A stretch of 64,000 nt of DNA from Cyprinodon diabolis. Lineage: Eukaryota > Chordata > Actinopteri > Cyprinodontiformes > Cyprinodontidae. Below the pieces are notes generated by a model, which was not told where the DNA came from, searched no databases, and was given only the letters and a program-made list of their open reading frames with translations. Positions 1-11,189 of the stretch are shown piece after piece. The translations under genes and the position numbers were made by a program. Within the stretch, counting starts at the first letter, position 1. Each line of letters begins with the position of its first letter. The DNA is taken from assembly GCA_030533445.1 (NCBI GenBank), contig CM060081.1:767315-831314 (forward strand), read 5' to 3'.

Positions 1-75
1 ATGGATGGATGGATTAATGGATGATGGATGGATGGATGGATGGATGGATTAATGGATGATGGATGGATGGATGGT
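1..75. repeat. (GGAT)n microsatellite
   Basis: Tetranucleotide GGAT/ATGG tract with two interruptions (taat). It runs off the left edge of the window, so its true length is unknown. Confidence 0.95.
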
Positions 76-976
76 TGATATTATTGAACAGAAAACAACA
101 ACAAAATAATAATCAAATAACTAGGATAAAGAAACATGGTGAAAAGAAAACTAAACACTAGAAATCAAGGAGCAAAAGAAAAACATAACAGAAACAGAAA
201 CAAAACACAACCAGAACAAACAAATAAAATGTTAAATTCTTTGTTTAAAATGTGCTAATCTCGTGAGTTGCAGTTTTCTAACATATCCTGCAGCCTCCAG
301 AGTTGGAAGGCTGAAGGTTAAAGAAGATGCTGCAGTTTTCACTGACTTCTCTATAACTCAATAACTTGTAGAACTGCCTCGGGCTTCACAAACTCTTTCC
401 ACCCGGCTGCAAACTAAGGAAACGATGATTAAAAGAGGAGAATATGTGAGAAAAACTTCTGTACTTTGGTCAAAGGTCAAGTGTCCCACCAAGGCGATGC
501 CAGACCAGGATCTGCTGAGAGCAATAAATTGATTATTCGCTGCTTTTACACTAAGATTATATCCCCCCCCCCCTCCCTCCCACACGGCTTCACTTTCACT
601 TTCCTCAGGCTTCCACTAGACCTGGTCATCACTGCATGTATCGAGCAGCGGCTAAATGAGAGTTTGATTTGTCCTGGGGTGGAAGGGGGGGGTGAGTTAT
701 CCCCACAGGGCCTAGTCCTTCATCAGGGACCTCTTCACTTATTGATGAAGTGTGTGTTTGATTTAGTCGTTCCCCAGAACAATGCTTTTCATTAGCGGCT
801 GCTAGCATTCATCAGGAGTAATTCACCATGGCCGCTAATGAGCTGATCTGCTCTTCAACACTTCATTGCATCTGGGAGACAGTAAAGCTGTAAGAACACG
901 CAGACAACACTGCTTCATCAATCAGCAATCAAAGGGCATTCATACCCCATTGATTTATTAGGGATTTCTCCCATTC
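76..976. other. Unassigned non-coding stretch
   Basis: No recognisable gene or element. The longest open frame (466-795) has no family features. A pyrimidine-rich C-run lies at about 559-592. It reads like ordinary vertebrate intergenic or intronic DNA. Confidence 0.5.
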
Positions 977-1497
977 TATTCAGTTTATTTCTATAGCTCC
1001 AATTCACATCATGTCATCTCAGGTCCCTTTCCAGTTCAACCAGATCATCCAGTCAGATTGATTCAAAGTTTTCTATCTAAGGAAAACCAGCTGATTGCAT
1101 CGACTCATTGACTCTTCAGCAATCCCTCACACTAAGCATGCTTGTAGCGACAGTGGAGAGGAAAAACTCCCTTTGAACAGGAAGAAACCTCCAGCAGAAC
1201 CAGGCTCAGTGTGAGGATGAAAGAGAGCACATCCAGTTAATCACAGTCAGAGAAACAGGACTACACTGGAAAACAGGCCAAGCTCCAACATCTAGAAACA
1301 AAGGTGTTGATGGCAGCAGCACAGCTGATATTTCTCTCCAGGATGGAGTCACAGCCAAACAGGAACAGACCAGATGAAGCTACTATGAGAAAAAGCAGAG
1401 AGAGCAGAACGTTAGAGATTGAACTAACAGATTCTGCAGAGTGGGAGAATAGAGATAGAATGAAGCAGAATGATGAAAAAGGGGTCCCTATGTCCTC
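977..1497 (-). mobile_element. L2-type LINE, 3' UTR fragment
   Basis: Matches the 3' UTR of the longer LINE at 35218-39122, including the shared block around actaagcatgcttgtagcga and the segment ending gtccctatgtcctc. The tail (about 977-1010) has the variant ctatagctccaattcacatc, as does the copy at 62690, so these two belong to one subfamily. Only non-coding 3' sequence remains, consistent with 5' truncation. The 5' side is cut at about 1497, where a hAT end begins. Confidence 0.85.
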
Positions 1498-1577
1498 GAT
1501 ATCTGTTATCGGCTACATGAGTTTTAAAATATCGGCATATCGGATATCGGCCAAAATCCCAATATCGTGCATCCCTA
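1498..1577. mobile_element. hAT-type terminal fragment
   Basis: The 80 bases are the reverse complement, with about one mismatch, of the left end (42541-42622) of the hAT-type element at 42541-43239. They finish with the terminus gcatcccta. Only one end is present, directly abutting the truncated L2 fragment. Confidence 0.8.
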
Positions 1578-3290
1578 GTTTCTTCATCTATTTTCCCGCC
1601 TTCCACCAAACAACACACAAAAAAAAAACATACAGCTTTTAAAAAGAGAGTTAAACTGCCGTCTGTTTTTGGACTTATTTCATATCTCAGGTCCTTTTGC
1701 TGTTGGAAACAAGCCACACTGAGACCATCATTGATCAACAACCCCAACAAAGCAAGATCCATAAACACGAGGTCAGAGAAGATCTCGGAGGTCGGAGGTC
1801 GGAGATAGAGAGGGTAGAAATGCAGGTTGTGATAAAGGAGAGAGATGCAGAAAATGTCCTTTGGCCGTCTGTCACCGACGAGCTCAGGCTTTATTTAGGA
1901 AACACACCAATCAGTCCTTTGGGACACGGATCAACCTGTGCGGTCGGGTGTGTTGGTGTGATGGAACAGACTCGTAATCAGAAACACTGCATGGTGCAGC
2001 AGAGCGTCTTTAAAATGCAGAACACACGCAGTCCTAGAGAGCTCCGCTTTGCAGCAAAGCCTCATTAAAGAGACACTAGAGGACCACACACACACACACA
2101 CACTAAGAGAAACATGATAATGGAGCCTTCCACATCTTAGCAAAAAAATTGGTAAAAGTTCTCCTTTTTTCTTCCTTTCTGCCGCTTTCTCTCCTTGTTT
2201 TTCACACAAATAAAGTTTCATTTGCCAGCCACCTCACCACTAATATTATATTCATGTATATTTGATTGTGTAAACTCTGCTGTATCTGCTGTGCCTTTTA
2301 AAAATGCATGTATGAATAAATAATGCCTCTCCGTTGATTGAAAAAGCCATATTTCCAGAAAGCCATGATGAAACCATAATATCTGTCCCCGTTTTTCTTT
2401 ATTCTCTCACTTAATGAAACCTAAAGCTCTGCAACTGCACCTTCCCGCTGCCTGATGATGTCCTCCTGTGTGCTATTCTCTGTGGATCGTTGTGTGTTTT
2501 AATAAAGAGAAAGCCCCTTTCTACACGTCTGAGTTTTGTGTGCTTGTTTGGAGATATTCATAAAGAGCAGCGAGCCGCCTCTCAGAGCATCCCCGGCTTG
2601 CTAATTGACAGTGATAGCAGAGACTCGTCTCCTGGGCTGATGATGGGAGACTAATAAAGATGCATTACCATGAGGCTGGGCGAACGATGCGCATCGCCCC
2701 GATTCCCCTCCCCACGCCGCCTGATTAAACTGATAAAATGCACCAAAAAAAGAGCTGGAGAGATAGGGATGTAAATAATAAAACAGGATGGAGTAAAAGG
2801 GAGAGTCACAGCGCTGAGAGAGAAATCTCATTAGGAGCAGCTCCATTCCTAATGAATAAAATGCTAATCTTACGTATACGCTCAGCTAATTTTACAATCT
2901 TTCGCTTGCTGCGATATTTAAAGTAAAAACGTTCTGGCCTCTGCATGACCTCACTGTGTCAGGCTCTTCAAGACAGCCACACACTGATGCAGACATTGAC
3001 AGGCGGTTACAGCCACTCGTCTCATTAGCATAGCAACGGCAAGATGACCATCCACAGGGATGCGGTAACCCAGGCAACCAAAGCTGGAACCAGAGGCTCA
3101 TATGGAAGCCCATGTTTGGCTTCTTGTTGATCAACTTTGCAGCTTTTATGAGAAATACTGCATTTATTTAAAGGAAAAATCCGCTCATATTTGAAATTGC
3201 AAATAGTTCTGAAAGTTCTTTAAATCTGAAATGATTCCATCCTGTTCAATAAATATTTTTAATTCAGAGTAATTTTCATGTGAATGTGCT
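1578..3290. other. Single-copy-looking DNA; possible conserved regulatory segment
   Basis: No TE signature seen. It contains a short (CA)n at 2085-2103. A stretch at about 2430-2940 is dense in TAAT/ATTA cores and includes taattgacag (homeodomain plus TGACAG, TALE-type) and several aataaa-like motifs. An X-box-like motif, gtaacccaggcaac, lies at 3065-3078. Function cannot be shown from sequence alone. Confidence 0.35.
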
Positions 3291-3341
3291 TTACTGGAGG
3301 CATCCATGTTTGTCAAAGAGCACTACTGCCACCTACTGGTT

Positions 3342-3885
3342 AGTGACGTCACGGTGCGGTATCGGCTGTTGATCAAGTCCCAGTGCTGTATCTGGTGTTT
3401 GTCACAACGCGCTATTATCCAAGTCATCTTGAAAACATTCTTCTTAAAAAAAATAAATAAAAAAAATAATAATAAATAAATAAATAAATTAAATAAAAAA
3501 TAAATTAAAAAAGAAGAAAAAAAAAAGAAAACATTCTTCTTCCAAATGTTGGCTACATATTACGTGTTTTTTCTCTGGCCAGAAGTTCGATGGCAAATCC
3601 TCCCTCTTCAAGTTGGCGATCCAACGACCAACCCGTCCGTGGAGGATCAGGAATCAGAAAGGTTGAATAACTCTTTTTTTCACTTTTACCCGATGTATTC
3701 CAGCATCCAGCTGCCATTCACGTGGGCATTGTCAGTTTCACTATAGCTCTGGTGAATTTCAATGGTGAAGTCCTCTGGAAATCTTCAATAATTGTTGTTG
3801 ATTGCAGATGTGTCTAGTAGTTCCCATTGATTTAGCTTGTAAAGCGGGGAGAATGGCGCTAGGCTAACCGCACCGTGACGTCACT
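3342..3885. mobile_element. Element bounded by a 19-bp perfect inverted repeat
   Basis: agtgacgtcacggtgcggt at 3342-3360 is the exact reverse complement of 3867-3885. The arms contain the palindrome TGACGTCA. The 544-bp interior has an A-rich low-complexity tract (3446-3536) and no convincing gene. This looks like a small non-autonomous DNA element, but no clean target-site duplication was seen, so the superfamily is not assigned. Confidence 0.5.
3446..3536. repeat. A-rich low-complexity tract
   Basis: Simple (AAAT)n/(AATA)n sequence ending in poly-A. It is flanked on both sides by the same short segment (acattcttctt at about 3435 and 3531), as if the tract expanded inside a small duplication. 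Confidence 0.9.
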
Positions 3886-4599
3886 GCTGGAAGATGGCAG
3901 GAGGGAGGGGCTACTATATTTGGGCAGAAATGGCCGCTCCCAGAAAAATATTGTTTTTTATTTTTTACTGATTATCTCTAAATTAATTAAATCACCAAGA
4001 ACATATTAGGTTTAGGTATAAATAACGATCCATTGATTATTCCTTGCTGAATGGACTTTTCCTTTAAAAGCTAAAGATAGTAGCACAGGAAAAGGGTCAT
4101 GAAAAATGAGCCTACTTTGGCATTTTTACATTTTCTGATAAAATATCACCTTTTTTTTTACCAATAGTCTCCAAAATACTTTGGAAAAAGATGCTAAAAA
4201 TGGTGGGGGCTTCTGAGCACACTGTGTACCACTGTTTGAGTCCACTGAATGATCAGAAGATGGGCTTTCTGTATGGTAGTGAATCTCTTAGTACCTGGAA
4301 CCAAGCACCTGTAGTTGTTTGTGAGAGTGCACTTGTGCATGAAAAGTTTGTCTAAAGGAAAAATGCCCAATAGTGGTTGTGAAGAGCCCAAGACTCGCCC
4401 CTCCGGAGCACCAAGGCGAGCGCCGGGGGATATAAGAGCGCCTAGAAGAGTTTCTGCCCTTTTTGGGTCGATTCTCCAGTCGTGGGAGAATTTTTTGGAT
4501 CGGGCCAAGTTTCAGCCTCATTGTGCGTAGCATATGGGGGTAAAGAGGGTCAATTAGCTTCTCACTAATACCTCCTGCACAGGAATCATAAGGTCAGGA
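3886..4599. other. Unassigned stretch
   Basis: No gene recognised. At 4390-4520 the base composition becomes GC-rich and there is a TATA-like ggatataagagc, but nothing links it to a gene. The short overlapping frames here are not conserved-looking. Confidence 0.4.
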
Positions 4600-5210
4600 G
4601 AAAATCAAACTTTATTATTATTATTTGGCCCTCCTCATCCTCCGCAGGAAGTCCAAGCGCTTCTGGGCCCTTTGGACCAGTGAGGTGGTGTTTGCAGTCC
4701 AGGTGAGGGTGTCTGTGATGAATGTGGTGCTGCTGACCACCTCTACAGCTGAGCTGTTGATGAGCAGTGGAGCGTGGTTAGGCCGCTTCTTCCTGAAGTC
4801 CACCATGATCTCCTTGGTCTTCTCCACCTTCAGGATCAGGCTGTTATCTCTGCACCATCAGCTGCTCCACCTCCTCTCTGTAGTCCAGGTCGTTGTCGTC
4901 TCTGATGAGGCCCACCACCGTGGTGTCGTCTGCAAACTTCCCCATGTGATCGGTGGTGAACCTGGGGACGCAGTCATGCGTCATCAGGGTGAACGGCAGG
5001 GGGCTCAGGACGCAGCCCTGAGGGGAGGGGCTTAGGCTGATGACATCCTAGATGTTCTGTTCGACCCGGACTGACTGAGGTCTGTTGGTGAGGAAGTCTA
5101 GCAGCCAATAGCAGAGGGGTGTATTGAAGCCCAGCTGTTCCAGTTTGCCCATCAGATGCTGTGGGATGATGGTGCTGAAAGCTGAACTGAAGTCCAGGAA
5201 CAGCATCCGC
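4600..5210 (-). pseudogene. LINE reverse transcriptase fragment
   Basis: On the minus strand, successive frames give pieces of a non-LTR reverse transcriptase: FSSAF-type motif A near 5190-5210, a PQG-like motif near 5020, FADDTTVVG (catalytic Asp pair) near 4900-4930, then DFRKKRPNHAPL and the thumb segment ending QKRLDFLRRMRRAK (4621-4827). Frameshifts and stops (for example near 5050 and 4850) break the frame. The family is one of the abundant fish jockey/I/CR1-type LINEs; the exact clade is not settled. The same family appears at 11495-11620/12416-12480 and 50600-51237. Confidence 0.8.
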
Positions 5211-5592
5211 ACGTAAAATCTGTCTTTAAAAGCAGGTCATTAAAAACCTTTAAGAGTTCAGAGTCAGTATTGTGCAGAGCTTGTAAACCTGACTGGGCTA
5301 AAGTTCCATTTTTATCTAAAAAAAGTGCAACTGTGCAAAACATTGATTTCTCTGAGATTTTAGATACTGTACCAATGGTAATTTGGAAATTGGGCGATAA
5401 TTTGCCAGGTTTGCCAATGGGCAAGGCCAGGTTTTTTAATCAAAGGCTAAACAACAGGTTTCTCACAAAAAGAGGGCAAAGTAATAGAATTCAAGCTGCT
5501 GTTAATGATCAACCTGACAGAAGGGCCAATGGTGTCCCAAACCCCTTTTAAAAATGAGAAGGTGCCGGTTCTGTGGAAAAAGAAGAGGGTTT
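5211..5592. other. Unassigned, probably repeat-derived
   Basis: Runs directly from the LINE relic to the Tc1-like element. Wording such as aggtcattaaaaacctttaag resembles a degraded TE body, but no family could be recognised and no intact frame is present. Confidence 0.35.
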
Positions 5593-5594
5593 TA

Positions 5595-6849
5595 CAGGGG
5601 TTGGACAATGACACTGAAACACCTCTCATTTTACTGTGGGAGGTTTCATGGCTAAATTGGACCAGCCTGGTGGCCAATCTTCATTAATTGCACATTGTAC
5701 TAATAAGAGCAGAGTGTGAAGGTCCAATTAACAGGTGTGGACAGTTTTGCTCAAAATATTGCAATGCACACAACATTATGGGTGACATACCAGAGTTCAA
5801 AAGAGGACAAATTGTTGGTGCACGTCTTGCTGGCGCTTTTATGACCAAGACAGAAAGTCTTTGTGATGTATCAAGAGCCACGGTAGCCAGGGTAATGTCA
5901 GCATATCACCAAGAAGGACAAACCACATCCAACAGGATTAACTGTGGACGCAAGAGTAGGCTGATGTTCAGGTGCTAACCCGGATTGTATCCAAAAAACA
6001 TAAAACCACGGCTGCCCAAATCACGGCAGAATTAAATGTGAACCTCAACTCTCCTATTTCCACCAAAACTGTCCGTCGGGAGCTCCACAGGGTCAATATA
6101 CACGGCCGGGCTGCTATAGCCAAACCTTTGGTCACTCGTGCCAATGCCAAACGTCGGTTTCAGTGGTGCAAGGAGCGCAAATCTTGGGCTGTGGACAATG
6201 TGAAACATGTATTGTTCTCTGATGAGTCCACTTTTACTGTTTTCCCCACATCCGGGAGAGTTACGGTGTGGAGTCCCCCCAAAGAAGCGTACCACCCAGA
6301 CTGTTGCATGCCCCGAGTGAAGCATGGGGGTGGATCAGTGATGGTCTGGGCTGCCATATCATGGCATTCCCGTGGCCCCACACTTGTGCTAGATGGGCGC
6401 ATCATTGCCAAGGACTACCGAACCATTCTGGAAGACCATGTGCATCCAATGATTCAAACATTGTATCCTGAAGGAGCTGCCGTGTATCAGGATGACAATG
6501 CATCAATACACACAGCAATACTGGTGAAAGATTGGTTTGATGAACATGAAAGTGAAGTTGAACATCTCACATGGCCTGCACAGTCACCAGATCTAAATAT
6601 TATTGAACCCCTTTGGGGTGTTTTGGAGGAGCTAGTCAGGAAACATTTTCCTCCACCAGCATCACGTCGTGACCTGGCCCCTATCCTGCAAGAAGAATGG
6701 CTTAAAATCCCTCTGACCTGTGCAGGACTTGTATATGTCACTCCTAAGACAAATTGACGCTGTATTGGCCGCAAAAGGAGGCCCTACACCATACGAATAA
6801 ATTATTGGGGTCTAAAACCAGGTGTTTAAGTTTCATTGTCCAATCCCTG
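5595..6849 (+). mobile_element. Tc1/mariner-type element, degraded
   Basis: Terminal inverted repeats: left cagggGttggacaatg (5595) and right, read inward from 6849, cagggattggacaatg. They continue through the segment ending acacct. TA dinucleotides flank both ends (5593-5594 and 6850-6851), the target duplication of Tc1/mariner elements. It is 1255 bp long and carries the broken transposase described separately. Confidence 0.95.
5778..6800 (+). pseudogene. Tc1/mariner transposase pseudogene, DD36E spacing
   Basis: Start ATG at 5778 (MGDIPEFKRGQIVGARLAG) opens the N-terminal helix-turn-helix region. The frame is lost between about 5950 and 5975 and resumes at 5972 as VLTRIVSKKHKTTAAQ. The catalytic part contains FSDESTF, KHGGGSVMVWA and YQDDNASIH, and ends with SPDLNIIEPLW. 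I count 36 residues between the second catalytic Asp and the Glu, not the 34 of classical Tc1. A second frameshift near 6715-6745 moves the C-terminal QIDAVLAAKGGPTPYE, ending at 6800, into another frame. All three DDE residues survive, but with two frame breaks the protein cannot be made. Confidence 0.92.
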
Positions 6850-6851
6850 TA

Positions 6852-7039
6852 GTTATTTAACTATCTCTGTGACCGCAGACAATGACATACTCAAACCGAC
6901 AAACTGAACCCCACATAAAGAGATAGATATGTTGCCCCTAAAAGCAGCAACCTTCCCATTAAAACAGGAGAGGAATATTTCAAAAATTTCCCTCGTCATC
7001 CCCGATGAAATGGACGGACTGGGATTAAAAACTACTAAT
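6852..7039. other. Unassigned stretch
   Basis: Short stretch between two TE relics with no recognisable content. Confidence 0.4.
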
Positions 7040-7640
7040 CGTTTTAAAAAGAACTCGAGTTCTTAGTCAAGTCTGAGAAATACTGAATCTTTTCAGCTTT
7101 AACAGCACTTTGATCATTTCTCCAGCATTCTATATGAATCTGACGGAAACCTCGACATGATCCTTCTTCCACCAACGCTCCGAAAATCACATCTACTGCG
7201 CTTGTAGTGTCACTGAGCAATAGTTGCAGCTTTGGCTTTGGAGAAATGGCTCTAAGAGAAGCAATGCTGTCCAGGACTTCAGTAGACATGGAAATAAAAG
7301 ATTTGAGCAATTGCTCCGTGTCCATGAATGCAGCAGAGTTTAGATGATAGAGAGACGATGCAGTAAAAAGAGGAGAAAAAGCCACTGCGACCGGTGGTTC
7401 TCGGTGCGTTGATAAAAGTACAATCCAGAGGCAGCAGCTCTTAGAAAGCCGTACTCTCCGGTGTTAATCCAAATCTCTGTTAGAAACAGTACAGCTACAG
7501 GGTGGGATGTAAAGAAATGCTGCTGGAGAAAAATTTTATTCACCACAGACCTCGTGTTCACAAGTGCGCACCTCGTAGAAGGTGTGGTAACTGCCTCCGC
7601 TGCCCGGATCGGCCGCCTGAGGTTAGCCGGGGTCAAACAT
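7040..7640 (-). pseudogene. LINE endonuclease-domain fragment
   Basis: Minus-strand reading from 7636 gives ALVNTRSVVNK, then a LFLTEIWIN segment matching the start of the APE-type endonuclease of LINEs (the Glu of ETW is retained as EIW). After an internal deletion, the region near 7385-7044 reads as the linker preceding the reverse transcriptase (CWRNDQSAVKAEKIQYFSDL). Two frames are involved and most of the endonuclease is missing. It is a dead, internally deleted LINE copy. Confidence 0.65.
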
Positions 7641-7760
7641 CACCAGAGCCCCGGAAAGATTCCTATTCCTGATCAGAAGCCATTTTGTACCATGATAGCC
7701 TCCGCTTATTTGAATAATTATTGAGAAGTAAGTATATTTTAACTAAATGGAATCCTAAAA

Positions 7761-8223
7761 TGTGCAATTGGTTGGTGAGCAAGGTTGGTGGATGTTGATG
7801 AGGACCCATAAGTAGAGTAATAGGAGGCAGAGAGGAGTTCTTGCTAATTTAATTTGGAAACAAATGGCAACAGAAGCATAAATCCAAAAACGATAAACAG
7901 GAAACCAAAAACCAGGAGATGTCAGAGAGGAAGTAATGAAGAGAGACCAGCAGTGAGGAACTGCACAGAAGGGAGTATATATGGGAGACAGAACAAAGAA
8001 TGGGCCAAACAGCTGATAGAGAGCAGGTGTGGATAGAAGCAACTAGAAGGGAGCTAAGGGGATAGGGAACTGGCACAAGGGGGACAACAGAGAACAACAC
8101 AAAAAACTGCTAGAAAACAACAACAAGGACACAAAATGGGAAAGAAAAAAAACACAAAGTCACGGTAAAACTAAAAACTCAAAGAAACCCAAACAGAAGT
8201 CCAGAAAGGGCAGAACCATGACA
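7761..8223 (-). mobile_element. Degraded solo LTR-like sequence
   Basis: The right side ends aaccatgaca. The body parallels the better copies at 8757-9211, 21880-22283 and 57686-58090, with the order aggaccca near the left end, accaggaga in the middle and acaacagagaacaa near the right. The left boundary is approximate and no target duplication was found. Confidence 0.55.
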
Positions 8224-8756
8224 GAAATAACCAACTGAAAAAAGGAAAATTGTTTTGGTTTTGTGAAAGATTTACCCCTCCTCTAATTTGTGTCCTAATT
8301 AGGCATTCTCTGTCTTTAAAAAATGAGAAACTGGCTTTAGGAACTTCTTTTTTTTGTTCCGACCACTTTCTTTGAGGTCACCTGGTCAGGTGTTGCCATG
8401 GAAGAGCGCCCATGAGCAGTGCTGACGAGGACCTGGTGTTTCCAATCAGCCTCATAAAGGAAACTGACTGAGGGGAGATTGGACTATTTTTTAGCTTCAA
8501 TTTGTTTAAGTTAATTGTAAATGTTGTTTATTTGTTTAGAGGATTAATTTAGTTGGTTGCTTCCCAAACAAATGTTTTACCACCACTTTTATTGGAGATG
8601 GTACAGACGGATGCTTTAGAAAGCTGGGTTGTTTAAATGTGGGTGTCTTTTTTCTTGGTGCTTCTGCTGCGATTGAAGAAAATTGGAACCTCTGATCCTT
8701 TGAAATTCCACAAGGTTTCTGGCTCTGTCCGCAAACCTTACAGTTCTCTATGCATG
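8224..8756. other. Unassigned stretch
   Basis: No gene or element recognised between two LTR-like copies. A GTTGCCATGG half of an X-box-like palindrome is at 8392-8401. Confidence 0.4.
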
Positions 8757-9211
8757 TGTCAGGGTTGGTTGTGGTTTAGGACCCAAATGCAGAGGCAGAG
8801 AGGCTGAGGTGATGTCTTGTGGATTTAATCAAATGCGTAAACAAAAGCAAGGATGCAAAAATCCAACTAATAAAGAAAAGCAAACCAGAACTATGGAGAC
8901 ATCTGGGGAAACCAAACACTAGGAGCCAGGGAGAGACGAGGTAGGTGGACAACAGCATGGGAGGACAGCAAAAAGTGAGAGCAGAGGGAGAGCATAAACA
9001 GTTGACTGAGACAAAGGGAGGGCTAACGAGCTGACAAGGAGCAGGTGTGAGAGGAGACAACGAGGGAGCCAAGGGGAAAGGAACAAACAAGAGGGCAACA
9101 AAGGAAAACAACAGAAAAACATGAGAACTAATAAATCTAGAAATTACAACAAAATTGGAAGTAAACCAATAAATCTAGAAAACAAGGAGCAAAGTAAAGA
9201 ACAGCATGACA
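8757..9211 (-). mobile_element. Solo LTR-like sequence (about 405-bp family)
   Basis: Begins tgtcagggttgg and ends gcatgaca. It is clearly related to 57686-58090 (aggacccaaatgcagagg near the left, gagccagggagagacgagg in the middle). Read on the minus strand it has LTR-like ends TGTCAT...TGACA. No matching second copy or internal coding region is nearby. The target duplication could not be resolved. Confidence 0.75.
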
Positions 9212-9630
9212 TGTTTTTCTGAATATATAAACTCTATCCCTCAAAAATAGTAATGGAAAAAAAGTTGCATAAAATCATTTCAAACAAGAAAATAAACTTA
9301 ATTTTTGAAATACACCAACGTTTCTTAACAGAAACAAAAATGGAATAATATGCACATTGTGATCTATTTTAGAAACATATTACAGTATTAAGTACTTCAA
9401 AATTATTTCTTTATAGTAGTGCAATCAAATATTAAAGATTACCTGAGACATAAAGACACACAGGTTCACAATATTCACACAATAAAAAGTGTTATGGCCA
9501 AAAACTGAAAACTAAAAATGGAAGTGCAAGACTATAACTCCCAGGAAAAAATATATATCACTTCTGTTTTTTTTCTGGTTGTGGCTGGTAAGAAAAACCA
9601 CATGATGGTTTATCTATAAATTACATCTTA
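9212..9630. other. Unassigned AT-rich stretch
   Basis: AT-rich sequence without recognisable genes between a solo LTR and a Tc1-like element. Confidence 0.4.
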
Positions 9631-9632
9631 TA

Positions 9633-10852
9633 CACTCACCGGCCACTTTATTAGGTACACCTGTCCAACTGCTCGCTAACACTTAATTTCTAAGCAGCCA
9701 ATCACATGGCGGCAACTCAGTGCATTTAGGCATGTAGACATGGTCAAGACAATCTCCTGCAGTTCAAACCGAGCATCAGTATGGGGAAGAAAGGTGATCT
9801 GAGTGACTTTGAACGTGGCATGATTGTTGGTGCCAGAAGGGCTGGTCTGAGTATTTCAGAAACTGCTGATCTACTGGGATTTTCACGCACAACCATCTCT
9901 AGGGTTTACAGAGAATGGTCCGAAAAAGAAAAAACATCCAGTGAGCGGCAGTTCTGTGGGCGGAAATGCCTTGTTGATGCCAGAGGTCAGAGGAGAATGG
10001 CCAGACTGGTTGGAGCTGATAGAAGGGCAACAGTGACTCAAATAACCAGCCGTTACAACCAAGGTGGGCAGAAGAGCATCTCTGAGCGCACAGTACGTGG
10101 AACTTTGAAGCAGATGGGCTACAGCAGCAGAAGACCACACCGGGTGCCACTCCTTTCAGCTAAGAACAGGAAACTGAGGCTACAATTTGCACAAGCTCAT
10201 CGAAATTGGACAATAGAAGATTGGAAAAACGTTGCCTGGTCTGATGAGTCTCGATTTCTGCTGCGACATTCGGATGGTAGGGTCAGAATTTGGCGTCTAC
10301 AACATGAAAGCATGGATCCATCCTGCCTTGTATCAACGGTTCAGGCTGGTGGTGGTGGTGTCATGGTGTGGGGAATATTTTCTTGGCACTCTTTGGGCCC
10401 CTTGGTACCAATTGAGCATCGTTGCAACACCACAGCCTACCTGAGTATTGTTGCTGACCATGTCCATCCCTTTATGACCACAATGTACCCAACTTCTGAT
10501 GGCTACTTTCAGCAGGATAATGCGCCATGTCATAAAGCTGGAATCATCTCAGACTGGTTTCTTGAACATGACAATGAGTTCACTGTACTCAAATGGCCTC
10601 CACAGTCACCAGATCTCAATCCAATAGAGCATCTTTGGGATGTGGTGGAACGGGAGATTCGCATCATGGATGTGCAGCCGACAAATCTGCGGCAATTGTG
10701 TGATGCCATCATGTCAATATGGACCAAACTCCCTGAGGAATGCTTCCAGCACCTCGTTGAATCTATGCCACCAAGAATTGAGGCAGTTCTGAAGGCAAAA
10801 GGGGGTCCAACCCGTTACTAGCATGGGGTACCTAATAAAGTGGCCGTGAGTG
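9633..10852 (+). mobile_element. Tc1/mariner-type element, copy 1 (right end damaged)
   Basis: The left end is cactcaccggccactttatt preceded by TA (9631-9632). The right end should mirror it but reads aagtggccgtgagtg. One G is missing from the expected ccggtgagtg, and the following dinucleotide is TT instead of TA. The 1220-bp element encodes the 346-aa transposase. It is close to identical to the copy at 31548-32768. Confidence 0.97.
9781..10821 (+). CDS. Tc1/mariner transposase, 346 aa, all DDE residues present
   Basis: Cut-and-paste transposase acting on the terminal repeats of its own element. Residues 1-50 ([20 protein letters not shown]...) form the first helix-turn-helix of the paired-like DNA-binding domain; [12 protein letters not shown] is its recognition helix region. 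The second helix-turn-helix spans about 65-120. The catalytic domain has D155 (AWSDESRF), the GGGGVMVWG motif near 190-198, D246 (QQDNAPCHK) and E283 ([10 protein letters not shown]). There are 36 residues between D246 and E283, so the spacing is DD36E. A lineage with that spacing (Incomer) has been described; membership here is unverified. The length is normal for the superfamily and the frame is unbroken from ATG to TAG. It differs from the 31580-32620 copy at 8 of 346 residues. Confidence 0.96.
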   Translation: MGKKGDLSDFERGMIVGARRAGLSISETADLLGFSRTTISRVYREWSEKEKTSSERQFCGRKCLVDARGQRRMARLVGADRRATVTQITSRYNQGGQKSISERTVRGTLKQMGYSSRRPHRVPLLSAKNRKLRLQFAQAHRNWTIEDWKNVAWSDESRFLLRHSDGRVRIWRLQHESMDPSCLVSTVQAGGGGVMVWGIFSWHSLGPLVPIEHRCNTTAYLSIVADHVHPFMTTMYPTSDGYFQQDNAPCHKAGIISDWFLEHDNEFTVLKWPPQSPDLNPIEHLWDVVEREIRIMDVQPTNLRQLCDAIMSIWTKLPEECFQHLVESMPPRIEAVLKAKGGPTRY

Positions 10853-11189
10853 TTTATTGTGATGTAGTACAAAGCGGTCTGCAATGCTGTACAAGAATTT
10901 TTTTTAAATTTTTTTTAGATTTATGCAAAACCAAAACCAAATTGTCTGAAGGAAAAAATTTTTTTGCCGTTGCTAATTTGGTTGTAATTCTTGAGGCGTA
11001 TACAAATATATAGGCAAAAGGGAGCGCTGGTGCCCCCACTGGTCATACAGGGTTAAATATCACTGAAAATTATACACTGTTGTTTTAACATAAACCAACA
11101 GAAAACTGGCAGACCAATTGGATTTAAACCAGCCAAGTCCAGTTTGCTTAATTCCTAAAGCACCTTTAAGCCATAACAATATGGATCAG
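10853..11189. other. Unassigned stretch
   Basis: T-rich and A-rich runs near 10900-10960. No gene recognised. Confidence 0.4.

Noticed and set aside
466..795. 109-aa plus-strand frame
   Set aside because: No domain or codon-usage support; it overlaps a poly-C tract and an opposite-strand frame of similar length.
9781..10821. Domesticated transposase host gene
   Set aside because: It retains element ends and is 98% identical to a second copy. There is no sign of host promoter or intron structure, so an ordinary transposon copy is the simpler reading.
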